64,000 bases of DNA, from positions 248,001-312,000 of the forward strand of contig NZ_CP032489.1 in NCBI RefSeq assembly GCF_003600625.1. The letters are read 5' to 3'. Position numbers and translations under genes: made by a program. The notes beneath the pieces were generated by a model, which saw nothing but the letters and a program-made list of their open reading frames with translations, was not told the origin of the DNA and made no database searches. Every line of letters starts with the position of its first letter. Within the stretch, counting starts at the first letter, position 1. The stretch is from Arachidicoccus soli (lineage in GTDB: Bacteria; Bacteroidota; Bacteroidia; Chitinophagales; Chitinophagaceae). Positions 33,101 to 40,721 of the stretch are shown here, piece by piece.

Positions 33101-33370
33101 TTCTTACCTTTTACCGATATGTTCAATGTAGATGGAAGTTATTTCAAAGTAAAAAATATAATTCTTAATTATGTTCTACCAAGTAAGTTTACCAATAAAT
33201 TGAAGATTAAACACATTAATGTATATGCAATGATGTACAATGTATTAATATTGAAAAATAAAAACAATACCATGCCAGACCCTGAGGCGGTTGATCAATT
33301 GGGTGTATATGATGGTGGCTTGTATCCTCAAGCAAAGACATATACAGTGGGTTTAAATATTCAATTCTAA
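30146..33370 (+). CDS. SusC/RagA-type TonB-linked outer membrane transporter
   Basis: A 1074-aa outer membrane transporter that works with the SusD-type lipoprotein encoded next. Signal peptide about 1-24 (MNIKMKRFLFLTCLIIFYCIKVSAQQ), CarboxypepD_reg-like domain about 27-105 (VTGIVKDTTGKTMSGVSIKTEGGG), then the plug with the SusC hallmark VDVLLQGRIAGLNVQVSSGEPG and the ESVQVQKDAAATAAWGSRGANGVIYITTKKG segment, then a long barrel ending in QF. Length and motifs are those of SusC. It heads a four-gene operon. Substrate unknown; no glycoside hydrolase is linked, so the cargo need not be a glycan. Confidence 0.95.
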   Translation: MNIKMKRFLFLTCLIIFYCIKVSAQQRIEVTGIVKDTTGKTMSGVSIKTEGGGAISDDNGKFTVFVKSLQSEITATYIGYVTLRIKLNGHKDISIILTPNTKSDLQDVVVIGMQQQSMRTTVSSISGIVSKDIENRPVASVDVLLQGRIAGLNVQVSSGEPGVAPTVVVRGNSTVNTSIGDNANVQQAQAMSGPLYVIDGIPIDPADIANNAGATGTNFLAGLNVNDIESVQVQKDAAATAAWGSRGANGVIYITTKKGTSKVPVFGVNVYYGVNQKPKLIPTLTGSAEREAKLNIINQYATTAAQLAALPHLLTDSLNPSFNNATDWQGLFYQAAPITNIDATMSAASEDYNYRLSMGYYNTQGIIRNTGYQRYSLRGNFGFKISPKLNSQLVLAMVKENRQAGQKYQNSDANTPFSGSSQPTSFYYVNGFDSSGFLGISSKLRNINLNDNYQASMTTNYDILPGLRYTLQGGANVYVTSKDYFQPSNVDVVGALTGGNPSQPSYAESDRGTYSTYLVTNTLNYNKEFKTKAGNSHNLNLTASQQYTSLVSSGNTASGYNTPTNDIKTVTGIPQSDLSGSSYYQKDALLSLIGQIQYNYNQRYLLYGSYRADASSRFGNNNKWGYFPAVGIGWIVSDEKFMSGIKNTVNFFKLRFSMGSSGKNAYQFYPTFNEYNLSGTYNGTQAVQPSYTNGLTKNNLTWAKSVQKDLGFDLQMFNNRVILNTDFYDKLDKNQFFNFTLPFFTGYNSVYYNAKDLWVDNRGIDITLNTHNLSPKSAIQWNSQLVLTFQKNLIAKLPNNNRTFVIDDYNSGVSRVYAVGQPIYEMFQMHYEGVYNNQSEIPFNPLTGNPITYFKGYYPVKPGYPKWKDANGDGDVWSDEDNGDQYGDRIPTGDPNPKFVGGFSNDFTYKNFTLTISSVFTFKRTVVNTFFQQQLDGIAGSVNNLASHRLPDLSGLNYWTPEKAQDPNYKANFPSISPYSPYFYQFLPFTDMFNVDGSYFKVKNIILNYVLPSKFTNKLKIKHINVYAMMYNVLILKNKNNTMPDPEAVDQLGVYDGGLYPQAKTYTVGLNIQF

Positions 33371-33415
33371 GAGTTTAGCGAATCATAGTTTTCAAATAGT
33401 AAAAATGACAAACGA

Positions 33416-34990
33416 ATGAAACATTTCCTTTTTTTTAAAAAACTGCTCATAATATTTTTAATAAGTATAGCTCTTTTGGGAATTACTTCGTGCAATAAGC
33501 AGCTTCATGAAGGCCCAATAGGGTCAACATATAGTAGTGAGTTTTGGACATCACAAACTGCAGCTGATGAGGCAACTGCTGCAATGTATGGTCAGTTAAG
33601 AGCTAGCCTCAGGGCCTCTTCTGGTTCAGGAGTAGATCAAGGTGAAGCTTGCTATTTTGTTTATGGCGATTTAGTAAGTGACTTATTTAGATACGCTGGA
33701 GGAGATACTTTTCTCCAATATGGATTAACTAGTGATGGGAAAATTCCTTGGAATTTCTCTTATGTACCTTACTGGAACAATTTAACGGATTGGTCAAGGT
33801 TTTATCAAGTAATAGCACTCTGTAATCTTATTATAGAAAATGTAAATAAGATGAATAATTCTTTATTTACAAGTGTGGAAAAAAAGAATGCTTACGTAGC
33901 TGAAGCTTTATTTGTAAGAGCTTATACCTATTTCTTTATTACTAGAGTTTGGGGAGACCCTGTTTATGTTGCTAAAACATATAATGATGTTGATTATGGA
34001 CATATTCCGCCAATTCCTCGTTCTCCAGAAAATCAAGTTCTAGATAGCTGTATTAGAGATTTACGTATTGCAGATGCCAATTTAGATTATGCCAATGGAG
34101 ATATTACCCAAAGTGTTACTGCCAATAAGGGAAGCGTAGAGGCACTAATGGCTCATATATTTGAATGGCAGCACAATTATGATAGCGCTCATTATTATTG
34201 CCAACAGGTAATCAACAATGGAGGCTATTCCTTAGAACCAATGAGTACTTACAAAAATATATGGAAAGGTGAATCTTCCAATGAAAGTATTTTTGAAATA
34301 TCAATGCAGTACAACGCAAATGATCCTAATTTCAATTCGCAAGGAAGTTTTGCAGAAGCCACTTTCTCTTTTTTTGGTGGATTCTTAAAGGGTGCTATCG
34401 TAAATCAAAGAAGAACAAGTTGTTGGATTGCACCAACCGGCGGACTTGTAGACGCTGTATTATTTGACACATCCAAGGATTTGCGAGCCAAATCGATTTT
34501 GTCTTATCAACAGGCTTCTGGCGGAGACCCTGCAGGTTATATGCTAACTAAATATAGCAATTTCCAAACTACAGCTACCTCAAGTCCATATATCAATAAT
34601 AATCTTGTGATTTTCAGGCTTTCAGATATCTATTTACTAGATGCCGAAGCGCTTGCTTATAAAGGAGATTTAACTGGTGCGGCAAATGATCTTAAAATGA
34701 CTGAAGATAGAGCAGGTATAAACAATTATCAAAGTATTAGTGACCAATATAATATGCTAGATGAAGTAGTAATGGAAAGGGGGCGTGAGCTTATTGGGGA
34801 AGGGCAATGGTTTTACGATTTGATTAGAACTAATCAAACACAACAATGGTTGCAATACATTAATTATCCAAGCACACGTGTAAATACAACAAACAAAGGG
34901 TATTATTGGCCAATTGATATGAGTACCTTATTTCCTTATGATAATTTATTAACACAAAATCCTTGGTGGAATAATAATAGTGGTCGATAA
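33416..34990 (+). CDS. SusD/RagB-type nutrient-binding lipoprotein
   Basis: A 524-aa surface lipoprotein that forms the lid of the SusC transporter. Lipobox GITSC (Cys at about residue 27). The TPR-rich SusD fold is recognisable by SSEFWTSQTAADEATAAMYGQLR at the N-terminus, AEALFVRAYTYFFITRVWGDPVYV in the middle and the C-terminal block IFRLSDIYLLDAEALAYKGD... VVMERGRELIGEGQWFYDLIRT. It lies 45 nt after susC, in the standard order. Confidence 0.95.
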   Translation: MKHFLFFKKLLIIFLISIALLGITSCNKQLHEGPIGSTYSSEFWTSQTAADEATAAMYGQLRASLRASSGSGVDQGEACYFVYGDLVSDLFRYAGGDTFLQYGLTSDGKIPWNFSYVPYWNNLTDWSRFYQVIALCNLIIENVNKMNNSLFTSVEKKNAYVAEALFVRAYTYFFITRVWGDPVYVAKTYNDVDYGHIPPIPRSPENQVLDSCIRDLRIADANLDYANGDITQSVTANKGSVEALMAHIFEWQHNYDSAHYYCQQVINNGGYSLEPMSTYKNIWKGESSNESIFEISMQYNANDPNFNSQGSFAEATFSFFGGFLKGAIVNQRRTSCWIAPTGGLVDAVLFDTSKDLRAKSILSYQQASGGDPAGYMLTKYSNFQTTATSSPYINNNLVIFRLSDIYLLDAEALAYKGDLTGAANDLKMTEDRAGINNYQSISDQYNMLDEVVMERGRELIGEGQWFYDLIRTNQTQQWLQYINYPSTRVNTTNKGYYWPIDMSTLFPYDNLLTQNPWWNNNSGR

Positions 34991-35032
34991 ATTAAAAAAG
35001 TAACCAAATTAAAAAACTCAATTTTCATTGAA

Positions 35033-35761
35033 ATGAAAGCAAAAATAAATTTCCCTACTAAAATTTGCCTGTTCCTATTCATCACTATTTCGGTGATAGC
35101 TTGCAAAAAAAATTATATCATAGGAGGAAAGGTTGAAGATGTAAACAAGTATGCAAATATGACTTCTTATGATGTATTGAATAGCCTCCCGCAATTCGAT
35201 ACTTTGGTGCAGGTAATTGATGCAGCTGGACTAAAAGATAAGATAAATCAAGATAATTCCACTTTTTTTGCCATCAGCAACGGTTCAATTTTTAATTATC
35301 TTCAATTACGTACTCTTCTACTTCAATCAACGGTAAACCAATATGCTAAATTTACATTAGATTCCTTAAAATATTATTTACAAAATAATATTAATGGTAC
35401 GAAGGATTCATTATTGATGTATCAAGTAGCTACCACATTAACGACAAGTAATTTAACTAATAATGGTGCACAATATCCCTCGGAATTAATTGGAGACTCG
35501 GTTTTGGTGTCTTATGAAACTACATTAGATCCATTATTAGGATATACCACATTGGTTTCTACACCTCCAAGAGTTGTATATTTTGCTCAATTATGGAAAC
35601 ACTATAATTTAAATAGTAAAGATAGTACCGCAGCTAAATTACCTTCTACAACTGGAGTAAGAACTTTGGTTGGTACATCCTTCATTAAAACAAAAAACGG
35701 AATGATTAATGTGCTTCGTTCTGGAAGTACATTATTCTTTTACGGAACAAGGATTAACTAA
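35033..35761 (+). CDS. Fasciclin-like (FAS1) lipoprotein of susCD operon
   Basis: A 242-aa lipoprotein (lipobox VIAC, Cys about residue 24). Residues about 43-150 resemble a FAS1 domain: TSYDVLNSLPQFDTLVQVIDAAGLKDKI followed by STFFAISNGSIFNYLQ, the usual start of fasciclin repeats. Fasciclin-type lipoproteins accompany some SusCD pairs in soil Bacteroidota and probably sit on the cell surface with them. It lies 42 nt after susD in one transcript. The adhesive or ligand-binding role is inferred. Confidence 0.72.
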   Translation: MKAKINFPTKICLFLFITISVIACKKNYIIGGKVEDVNKYANMTSYDVLNSLPQFDTLVQVIDAAGLKDKINQDNSTFFAISNGSIFNYLQLRTLLLQSTVNQYAKFTLDSLKYYLQNNINGTKDSLLMYQVATTLTTSNLTNNGAQYPSELIGDSVLVSYETTLDPLLGYTTLVSTPPRVVYFAQLWKHYNLNSKDSTAAKLPSTTGVRTLVGTSFIKTKNGMINVLRSGSTLFFYGTRIN

Positions 35762-35778
35762 AATAAAAATGTTAAGAA

Positions 35779-36903
35779 ATGAAAAATATTAAAGTAAGCG
35801 TTTGGGCTAATTCCTTTATCATACTCATTTTATGCTCTATGATAATGTTAGGCTGTACCAAAATACAAAATGGCTTCCTAAGCCCGACAATGCAATATTC
35901 TACTCACTTATTTGTTGCACCTCAAGGACAGATTGCTAGTTCCAATTCGTTAGTTGCTGACGGTTCTAATCTTCCATTAAATGTGAAATGGACACATATT
36001 TATGATTCTTCTGGTAAGAATGTGGATGCAATGTTTTTAAAAACTTATCCGGTAGGGATATGGACACAATCATATAACCCACTTACCGACACAAGTTATG
36101 CCTCTATTGTTGCTAAAAGAACAACCGAAGAGTTACCCCCCTTTACCGTTAATTCTACAAGTGGTGTTATTAGCACCAATAGCGCAACTTTGTACATACC
36201 ATTGGGTACATATTCCTTGGATTTACAAGTAACTAACTCCGCGGGTACACAAGAATTAAAGAACGCTATATCGATAAAAATTGCCGCGGCACAACCAGTA
36301 CAGACAGCGGATGATGGGGGAATTGGTTCATTCAGTTTATCAAGATTAAATGCTGGTACCTCTGGAGGAGCAGCCACTCATAATGGTGTAACCTCAGTTT
36401 TCTATAATGGGAATTTTAATCCATTTGTAGTGTATAGCGTTAGAAGAATCTCAGACACACCTAATGTGATGATTATAAAAGTTACAGACAGGAATGGCGT
36501 TGTTTTCAATCCAAAGAAAGGTGAGATTGCAAAAAGACCCGCTGGTGGATTGAACCCTATACCGCCATACTTGCAAAATTTACAATATTATGCTCCAGAT
36601 ACTTTTCAGGCATTAGATTCCGCTCTTTATGTAAAATATCCATTAACTCCTTTTCCAATAGCATCTTTGGGAAATGGATTTAATATGTATTATATCATCC
36701 CTACACAATATGTACACATGGATAGTACCAAGTCCTGGAGCGGTAACTCGGCTGGCACATTCTACCAAGGTACTTCGGATTCCCATTATTTAGGCCAGTT
36801 TGGAGATAATCTTTATGATTATGCTTTAAGGATTCCTCTGAGAATTCAAACTCCTGGTAATTATTTCTTTCAAATCAAACTATTAGACGTAACACACAGA
36901 TAA
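35779..36903 (+). CDS. DUF5007-like lipoprotein of susCD operon
   Basis: A 374-aa lipoprotein (lipobox MLGC, Cys about residue 26) with a beta-rich body: VAPQGQIASSNSLVADGSNLPLNVKWTHIYDSSGK, GTYSLDLQVTNSAGT, and a C-terminal NYFFQIKLLDVTHR. It looks like the DUF5007 family that follows SusCD and fasciclin-like genes in other Bacteroidota; I rate this as likely, not certain. It is the last gene of the operon, 17 nt after the FAS1 gene, with a terminator 41 nt beyond its stop. Confidence 0.7.
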   Translation: MKNIKVSVWANSFIILILCSMIMLGCTKIQNGFLSPTMQYSTHLFVAPQGQIASSNSLVADGSNLPLNVKWTHIYDSSGKNVDAMFLKTYPVGIWTQSYNPLTDTSYASIVAKRTTEELPPFTVNSTSGVISTNSATLYIPLGTYSLDLQVTNSAGTQELKNAISIKIAAAQPVQTADDGGIGSFSLSRLNAGTSGGAATHNGVTSVFYNGNFNPFVVYSVRRISDTPNVMIIKVTDRNGVVFNPKKGEIAKRPAGGLNPIPPYLQNLQYYAPDTFQALDSALYVKYPLTPFPIASLGNGFNMYYIIPTQYVHMDSTKSWSGNSAGTFYQGTSDSHYLGQFGDNLYDYALRIPLRIQTPGNYFFQIKLLDVTHR

Positions 36904-36944
36904 TGGGTTTATATATGGTTTATAAAGATTGGCTAATTTATTTT

Positions 36945-36977
36945 AAAGCACTCGTATTTAAACGCGGGTGCTTTTTG
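36945..36977 (+). terminator. Terminator of susCD operon
   Basis: AAAGCACTCG pairs with CGGGTGCTTT (one wobble), followed by TTT. It closes the susC-susD-FAS1-DUF5007 transcript. Confidence 0.85.
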
Positions 36978-37022
36978 TTTACTTATTTAATCATAAGAAG
37001 TCATTTGTCTTTTCCTGTTTTG

Positions 37023-37088
37023 TACGCTGAAAGAAAAAATCCCCAATTAAGAGAAGAAATAGAAAGTTGGAGTGATACCCTTTTTTAA
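37023..37088 (+). pseudogene. Fragment of an AlbA_2-domain gene
   Basis: The reading YAERKNPQLREEIESWSDTLF nearly repeats residues of the broken AlbA_2 gene at 38,591-38,651 (YKEKNPQLREEIDSWSDTLF). Here one T is missing from the T-run, giving a stop. It is a short duplicate remnant and cannot be functional. Confidence 0.75.
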
Positions 37089-37189
37089 ACCATAATACTG
37101 ACAAATAATGTCACACTTTTTTAAAGCCTATGAATCTTGAATGTAAAGCTTTCATTCAATGTGTTTATGACCGTTAACAAGGCTGAAAC

Positions 37190-37588
37190 TCACGACACGT
37201 TATTGCTAACAGCCGTCTTCGGAACCTCACCTCTTTGTGAATTAGTTTTATAGCCTTTTTGATTTGCAAAATATATTATTGAATTAAATTTTATTCTATC
37301 CCCCGAATTTTCATAGCAATAATGCAACATGTTAATGCTGTTTGTTTCATCATGTTTTGAACAATCAAGTCTACACAACGATAAAAAATATTTCTCGCCA
37401 ATTTCATAGTTAAATGAATTTGCAATTGCATAAGCTACTCTATACCATTCTTCATAGGTGTTTGTAATACTTAAACCCCGCTTCGATAGAAATTTAATTA
37501 TCCCTTGTATTGCTTTCCTATTTTCTGGGATGTTCTTGCCTTTAGGATTAAATAAAATGTCCTTACTTTCTAAACCTGTTTGAAAAAG
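37190..37588 (-). pseudogene. Remnant of a primase/VirE-type protein (PriCT_2-like)
   Basis: An open stretch of about 132 codons without a proper start. Its translation includes TNTYEEWYRVAYAIANSF, GEKYFLSLCRLDCSKHDE and SIIYFANQKGYKTNSQRGE, the pattern of the PriCT_2 domain that ends DUF3987/VirE-type primase-helicase proteins of Bacteroidota mobile elements. The upstream N-terminal domains are absent. I infer a leftover of an earlier element or an ancestral replication gene. Confidence 0.55.
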
Positions 37589-37716
37589 TCATCGAACTGA
37601 ATTACAAGGCGAATACAGAAGGAGAAAAAATAATACACAGAACTTCTAACTTTTATATCTTTAATAAATACAAAAGTTTTTACAATTTTAATCTCTCTAC
37701 TAGGTGGTCAATATCA

Positions 37717-37908
37717 TTGAAATATACAAAGTGTGTGGTCAAGCACAAAAAACTATTCACTGAAAAAATAAAAAAGGCACAGATTCTTTGGCATCTTTTA
37801 AAAAAGAAACTCAAATTAAGAAATGGGTATGAACGAAGTAGAATTGAAAAAGGAATTCCGAATGATTTAGAAAGGCATTTGACAATCACCAAAAATAAAA
37901 ATCAATGA
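37717..37908 (+). CDS. Small Lys-rich protein, uncertain
   Basis: A possible 63-aa basic protein (KYTKCVVKHKKLFTEKIKKAQILW..., ending ITKNKNQ). No domain recognised. It overlaps the next small frame by ATGA, a sign of translational coupling, which makes it more likely to be real. The surroundings are gene debris, so it could also be part of a broken gene. Confidence 0.35.
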   Translation: MKYTKCVVKHKKLFTEKIKKAQILWHLLKKKLKLRNGYERSRIEKGIPNDLERHLTITKNKNQ

Positions 37909-38042
37909 ACTCTGAGGTTTTTATTATTTCACCAACTTTGTCTAGAGAGAATGTATCTGCAAATATTATGACATTAATTGGTGTGATTGAAAACTATCCC
38001 AAAGAGGTTGGAAATATTGATTTGAAAATAAGGATAAACTAA
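37905..38042 (+). CDS. Small protein overlapping its neighbour, uncertain
   Basis: A 45-aa frame starting in the ATGA overlap at 37,905 (MNSEVFIISPTLSRENVSAN..., ending VGNIDLKIRIN). No family recognised; 17 nt separate it from the broken AlbA_2 gene. It might be a small companion of that gene or the N-terminal remnant of a larger one. Confidence 0.35.
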   Translation: MNSEVFIISPTLSRENVSANIMTLIGVIENYPKEVGNIDLKIRIN

Positions 38043-38059
38043 TAAAAGTAAGAAGTAAA

Positions 38060-38765
38060 ATGACAGAAAAAATATTGGACGATTTATTAAACATCTCCAC
38101 TGAAAATGAAGTAGTGGAATTTAAAGAAGCCAAAGCCCAATACAGTAAAGAAAAATTGGGCGAGTATTTTTCTGCGTTAAGCAACGAAGCCAACTTAAAA
38201 TCATTACCAACTGCGTGGTTAGTAATGGGTGTAAAAAAACGATAAAACAATAGTTGGTACACAAATTTCAGATGCCCAAATTAATGACTATAAATACGAA
38301 ATTACGCAACATACGTCGCCACGCTCTTCTTTTGTAGATGTACACAAAGTAATAAAAGAAGGTAAAACGGTTCTGTTGTTTGAGATAGCGCCTGCACCTA
38401 AAGGAATGCCGGTTAGTTGGAAAGGACATCGTTATGGTAGAGATGGCGAGAGCTTGGGCGCATTGAGCGATTTGGAATACGATGTGATTAAAGCGCAGGG
38501 TCAGCACAAAGATTGGAGTGCACAAATTGTCAAAGAGGCTACTATAAACGATTTATCCAAAGAAGCTATTGATTTTGCACGCATTCAGTACAAAGAAAAA
38601 AATCCCCAACTAAGAGAAGAAATAGATAGTTGGAGTGATACCCTTTTTTTAAACAAAGCAAAAATTACAATCAAAGGAAAAATTACGAATTCTGCTATTT
38701 TGCTTTTGGGTAAATTCCAACAGAAATTCAATAGAAAATTGAGACACATAGTGGGACGGATATAA
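38060..38765 (+). pseudogene. Broken AlbA_2 (Schlafen-like) ATPase-domain gene
   Basis: The N-terminal AlbA_2 domain is recognisable (NEVVEFKEAKAQYSKEKLGEYFSALSNEANL) but the frame breaks at about 38,232, where seven A replace an expected six in GVKNDKTIVG; the next frame continues with KTVLLFEIAPAPKGMPVSWKGHRYGRDG. The C-terminal half is lost after GKITNSAILLLGK at about 38,710. The intact gene of the same type lies at 43,022-44,689, so the island once held two copies or two related genes. Confidence 0.85.
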
Positions 38766-38989
38766 ATCGCTTTTCTCATTTAAAAGAATTGGATCTAAAA
38801 AATCATACCTCTTATTTCCTTGAATTTTTGCAGCCAGATAGATTACAAAAATACAACCTCTTGGAAGAAGCAGTATATGTATGTATGCGTGTTATTCTCA
38901 TCGCTCAAACTTTTTGAGTAGGTTGTGTGTATTATACAATAATCCGATCCATATTGAAATCAGCAACATTCCAAATACACCTATCAAAA
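38766..38989. other. Gene debris without identifiable function
   Basis: On the plus strand a codon-like stretch reads SHLKELDLKNHTSYFLEF then LQPDRLQKYNLLEEAVYVCM in one frame (about 38,776-38,890) without start or known match. It is probably the remnant of another gene joined here by deletion. Confidence 0.3.
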
Positions 38990-39238
38990 TTATTCATCTG
39001 AAATAAATTTAAAACCTAATATAGCTTTATCTGTCAGTTTATAAGCCTTAGCAATTTCAATTAGTGTACTAAATTGAATATCTATTTTTCCCTTTTCTAT
39101 TTTAGCCAATTTACTGTTATCAAGATTTGATAAATAAGAAAACTGTAAAAGATTGTCTTCTTTCAAAGTCTTTTCTCTTCGGTTCTTTAAATAAGCACCA
39201 AATTCTACTAAAAATTTATTTTTTTGATCATTGTGCAT
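38990..39238 (-). CDS. XRE-family helix-turn-helix regulator
   Basis: An 82-aa protein made almost only of a Cro/C1-type HTH: FGAYLKNRREKTLKEDNLLQFSYLSNLDNSKLAKIEKGKIDIQFSTLIEIAKAYKL. It is divergent from the sigma factor/dCas12f operon. A palindrome CGAATT-AGGCC-AATTCG lies in the divergent promoter 42 nt away, so it may repress that promoter and possibly itself. The link is inferred from position. Confidence 0.82.
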   Translation of the reverse strand: MHNDQKNKFLVEFGAYLKNRREKTLKEDNLLQFSYLSNLDNSKLAKIEKGKIDIQFSTLIEIAKAYKLTDKAILGFKFISDE

Positions 39239-39273
39239 TAGTTTATAAAGTTGCGTATATAAACAAAAAATAT

Positions 39274-39305
39274 TTTGGTCGAATTAGGCCAATTCGTTAT
39301 CTTTG
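39274..39305 (+). promoter_or_regulatory. Promoter with operator-like palindrome ahead of sigma/dCas12f operon
   Basis: TTTG (39,274-39,277), 20 nt, then TATCTTTG (39,298-39,305): a near-perfect Bacteroidota promoter. Between the boxes sits the inverted repeat CGAATT...AATTCG (39,280-39,296), a position where a bound repressor would block RNA polymerase. Transcription would start near 39,311 and give the sigma gene a leader of about 470 nt. Confidence 0.6.
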
Positions 39306-39778
39306 TTCTGGAATAGCAAAATTATTTTAAACTATTCATTTTAGAATCTTATTAGTGAAACGTAGGGGATTTCAATAAGTACAAATGCAATAAGTGAAAG
39401 GCTAGTGCATAATAGGTGCGGGTACTTCTAGAATATACTTTCTCTCACGACCTCGCTTATAGGTAAGTTGGTTTCGCGCTTTTGCTGTGTCTGCCGCGCG
39501 TTGCTTACTTACACCAAAGTTCGCGCAATTTTGGATGTTGTTTTCTTCTACATATAAAAGACATATTTCTTTAGAAAAATACCAGGAGCAAAAGTCATTG
39601 CATCGTGCAGTGGAATGCTTGTCCCAACTTATAGCCATTACAGTGAATAACGCAAGACAGCCCAAAGCACCTGTCTGACGAGCCAATCCACGGGCTTTGC
39701 AGACACGAAGTACATAATGGGACACCAGATTAAAACGCTGGTGTTCTATTTTAATCATCCATTATTTAATCTACATCA
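39306..39778 (+). other. Long leader of the sigma/dCas12f operon
   Basis: About 470 nt without a convincing plus-strand gene. Two hairpins are seen: AGACAG/CTGTCT (39,655-39,676) and ACACCAG/CTGGTGT (39,722-39,744), the second followed by a T-rich stretch 35 nt before the sigma start, so it could attenuate transcription. On the minus strand a 118-codon open frame (39,402-39,758, Cys-rich, KARGLARQTGALGCLALF) exists; I cannot tell whether it is a gene or chance. Confidence 0.4.
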
Positions 39779-40699
39779 ATGAGCTATAGGAATTTATTCG
39801 ACGATACACTGGAAAATCATGAGCTGGCCATTCGCTTTAAGAATGGGGAAGAGCAAGCACTGGCATATTTCTATACCAAGGCTTTCAAGCCTTTAGTTTA
39901 TTTTGGATGTAGGTATCTTAATGATGAATTTACTGTCTGCACCATTGTCCAAGAGGCCATTTTGAAGTTATGGCAACAACCATTCAGGGAAAAGATAGAG
40001 AGCATTTTTCATGCTTATTGCTTCATTCGTATCAACATACGTTGGCGTTGCTTATCATGGCACAAGAATAAAAAAAATGAATTTCTGAAACATATTCATT
40101 GTGACGAACATATAGATCGCTATGCAGAAATACCTCCCACAACAGCTTCGGAGAACGGTTACACCCAAAAAAAAGAAGAGTTATTACAAGCCATTGATAA
40201 AGTCATACCACTACTTCCACCTAATCAGGAGAACATTATGCGGCTGTACCTTAATTATGGTTATAGCTACAAGGAAATGGCAAAACGCTATACTACTTCC
40301 AATCAAAGAATTGCCAAAGAAATAAATAAAAGCATTGAAAGGGTTAAGAAAATTATTAACGCAGGAAAGCCCGCCGTAATATCCCAGCCAACAGTTAAAT
40401 ATACCAGCTTATTATCATTAAGCTTAAGTAATAAAAACGTGGCGGTGAAAGCTGGCCACCAGAATGATTATGAAGAAGTGTTGGACGGTACACGATTACA
40501 AATATTCAGATACCGTTATGAACAGAAAATGAGTTTTGGTGAAATTGCTGAAAGAATAAGTCTCCCCATCTGTGATGTACAGCAAGAATACCTCAAAGCC
40601 CACGAAATTATAAAAGGAATCAAAGAGCGACGAAAACATCGGTCAAATAATTTCAAAGCTAAACAGCTGAGTGGTAACTATAGAAGTCCTATTCATTAA
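39779..40699 (+). CDS. ECF-like sigma factor with an extra C-terminal HTH domain, partner of dCas12f
   Basis: A 306-aa sigma-70 family protein. A sigma2-like region covers about residues 20-95 (NGEEQALAYFYTKAFKPLVYFGCRYLNDEFTVCTIVQEAILKLWQ), and sigma4 about 135-192 (LPPNQENIMRLYLNYGYSYKEMAKRYTTSNQRIAKEI). Unlike ordinary ECF factors (about 170-200 aa) it has a second sigma4-like HTH at about 230-285 (GTRLQIFRYRYEQKMSFGEIAERISLPICDVQQEYLKAHEII). No anti-sigma gene is nearby. The Cas12f-like gene starts 22 nt after its stop. Bacteroidota sigma factors linked to nuclease-dead Cas12f have recently been described as RNA-guided activators; this gene fits by position and type. Confidence 0.85.
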   Translation: MSYRNLFDDTLENHELAIRFKNGEEQALAYFYTKAFKPLVYFGCRYLNDEFTVCTIVQEAILKLWQQPFREKIESIFHAYCFIRINIRWRCLSWHKNKKNEFLKHIHCDEHIDRYAEIPPTTASENGYTQKKEELLQAIDKVIPLLPPNQENIMRLYLNYGYSYKEMAKRYTTSNQRIAKEINKSIERVKKIINAGKPAVISQPTVKYTSLLSLSLSNKNVAVKAGHQNDYEEVLDGTRLQIFRYRYEQKMSFGEIAERISLPICDVQQEYLKAHEIIKGIKERRKHRSNNFKAKQLSGNYRSPIH

Positions 40700-40721
40700 A
40701 GAGCCGAAAATTCATCTACAT

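Noticed and set aside
39402-39758. Minus-strand 118-codon frame called as a gene.
   Set aside because: No recognisable domain and it is antisense to the leader of a strong promoter; left as an uncertain part of the leader.
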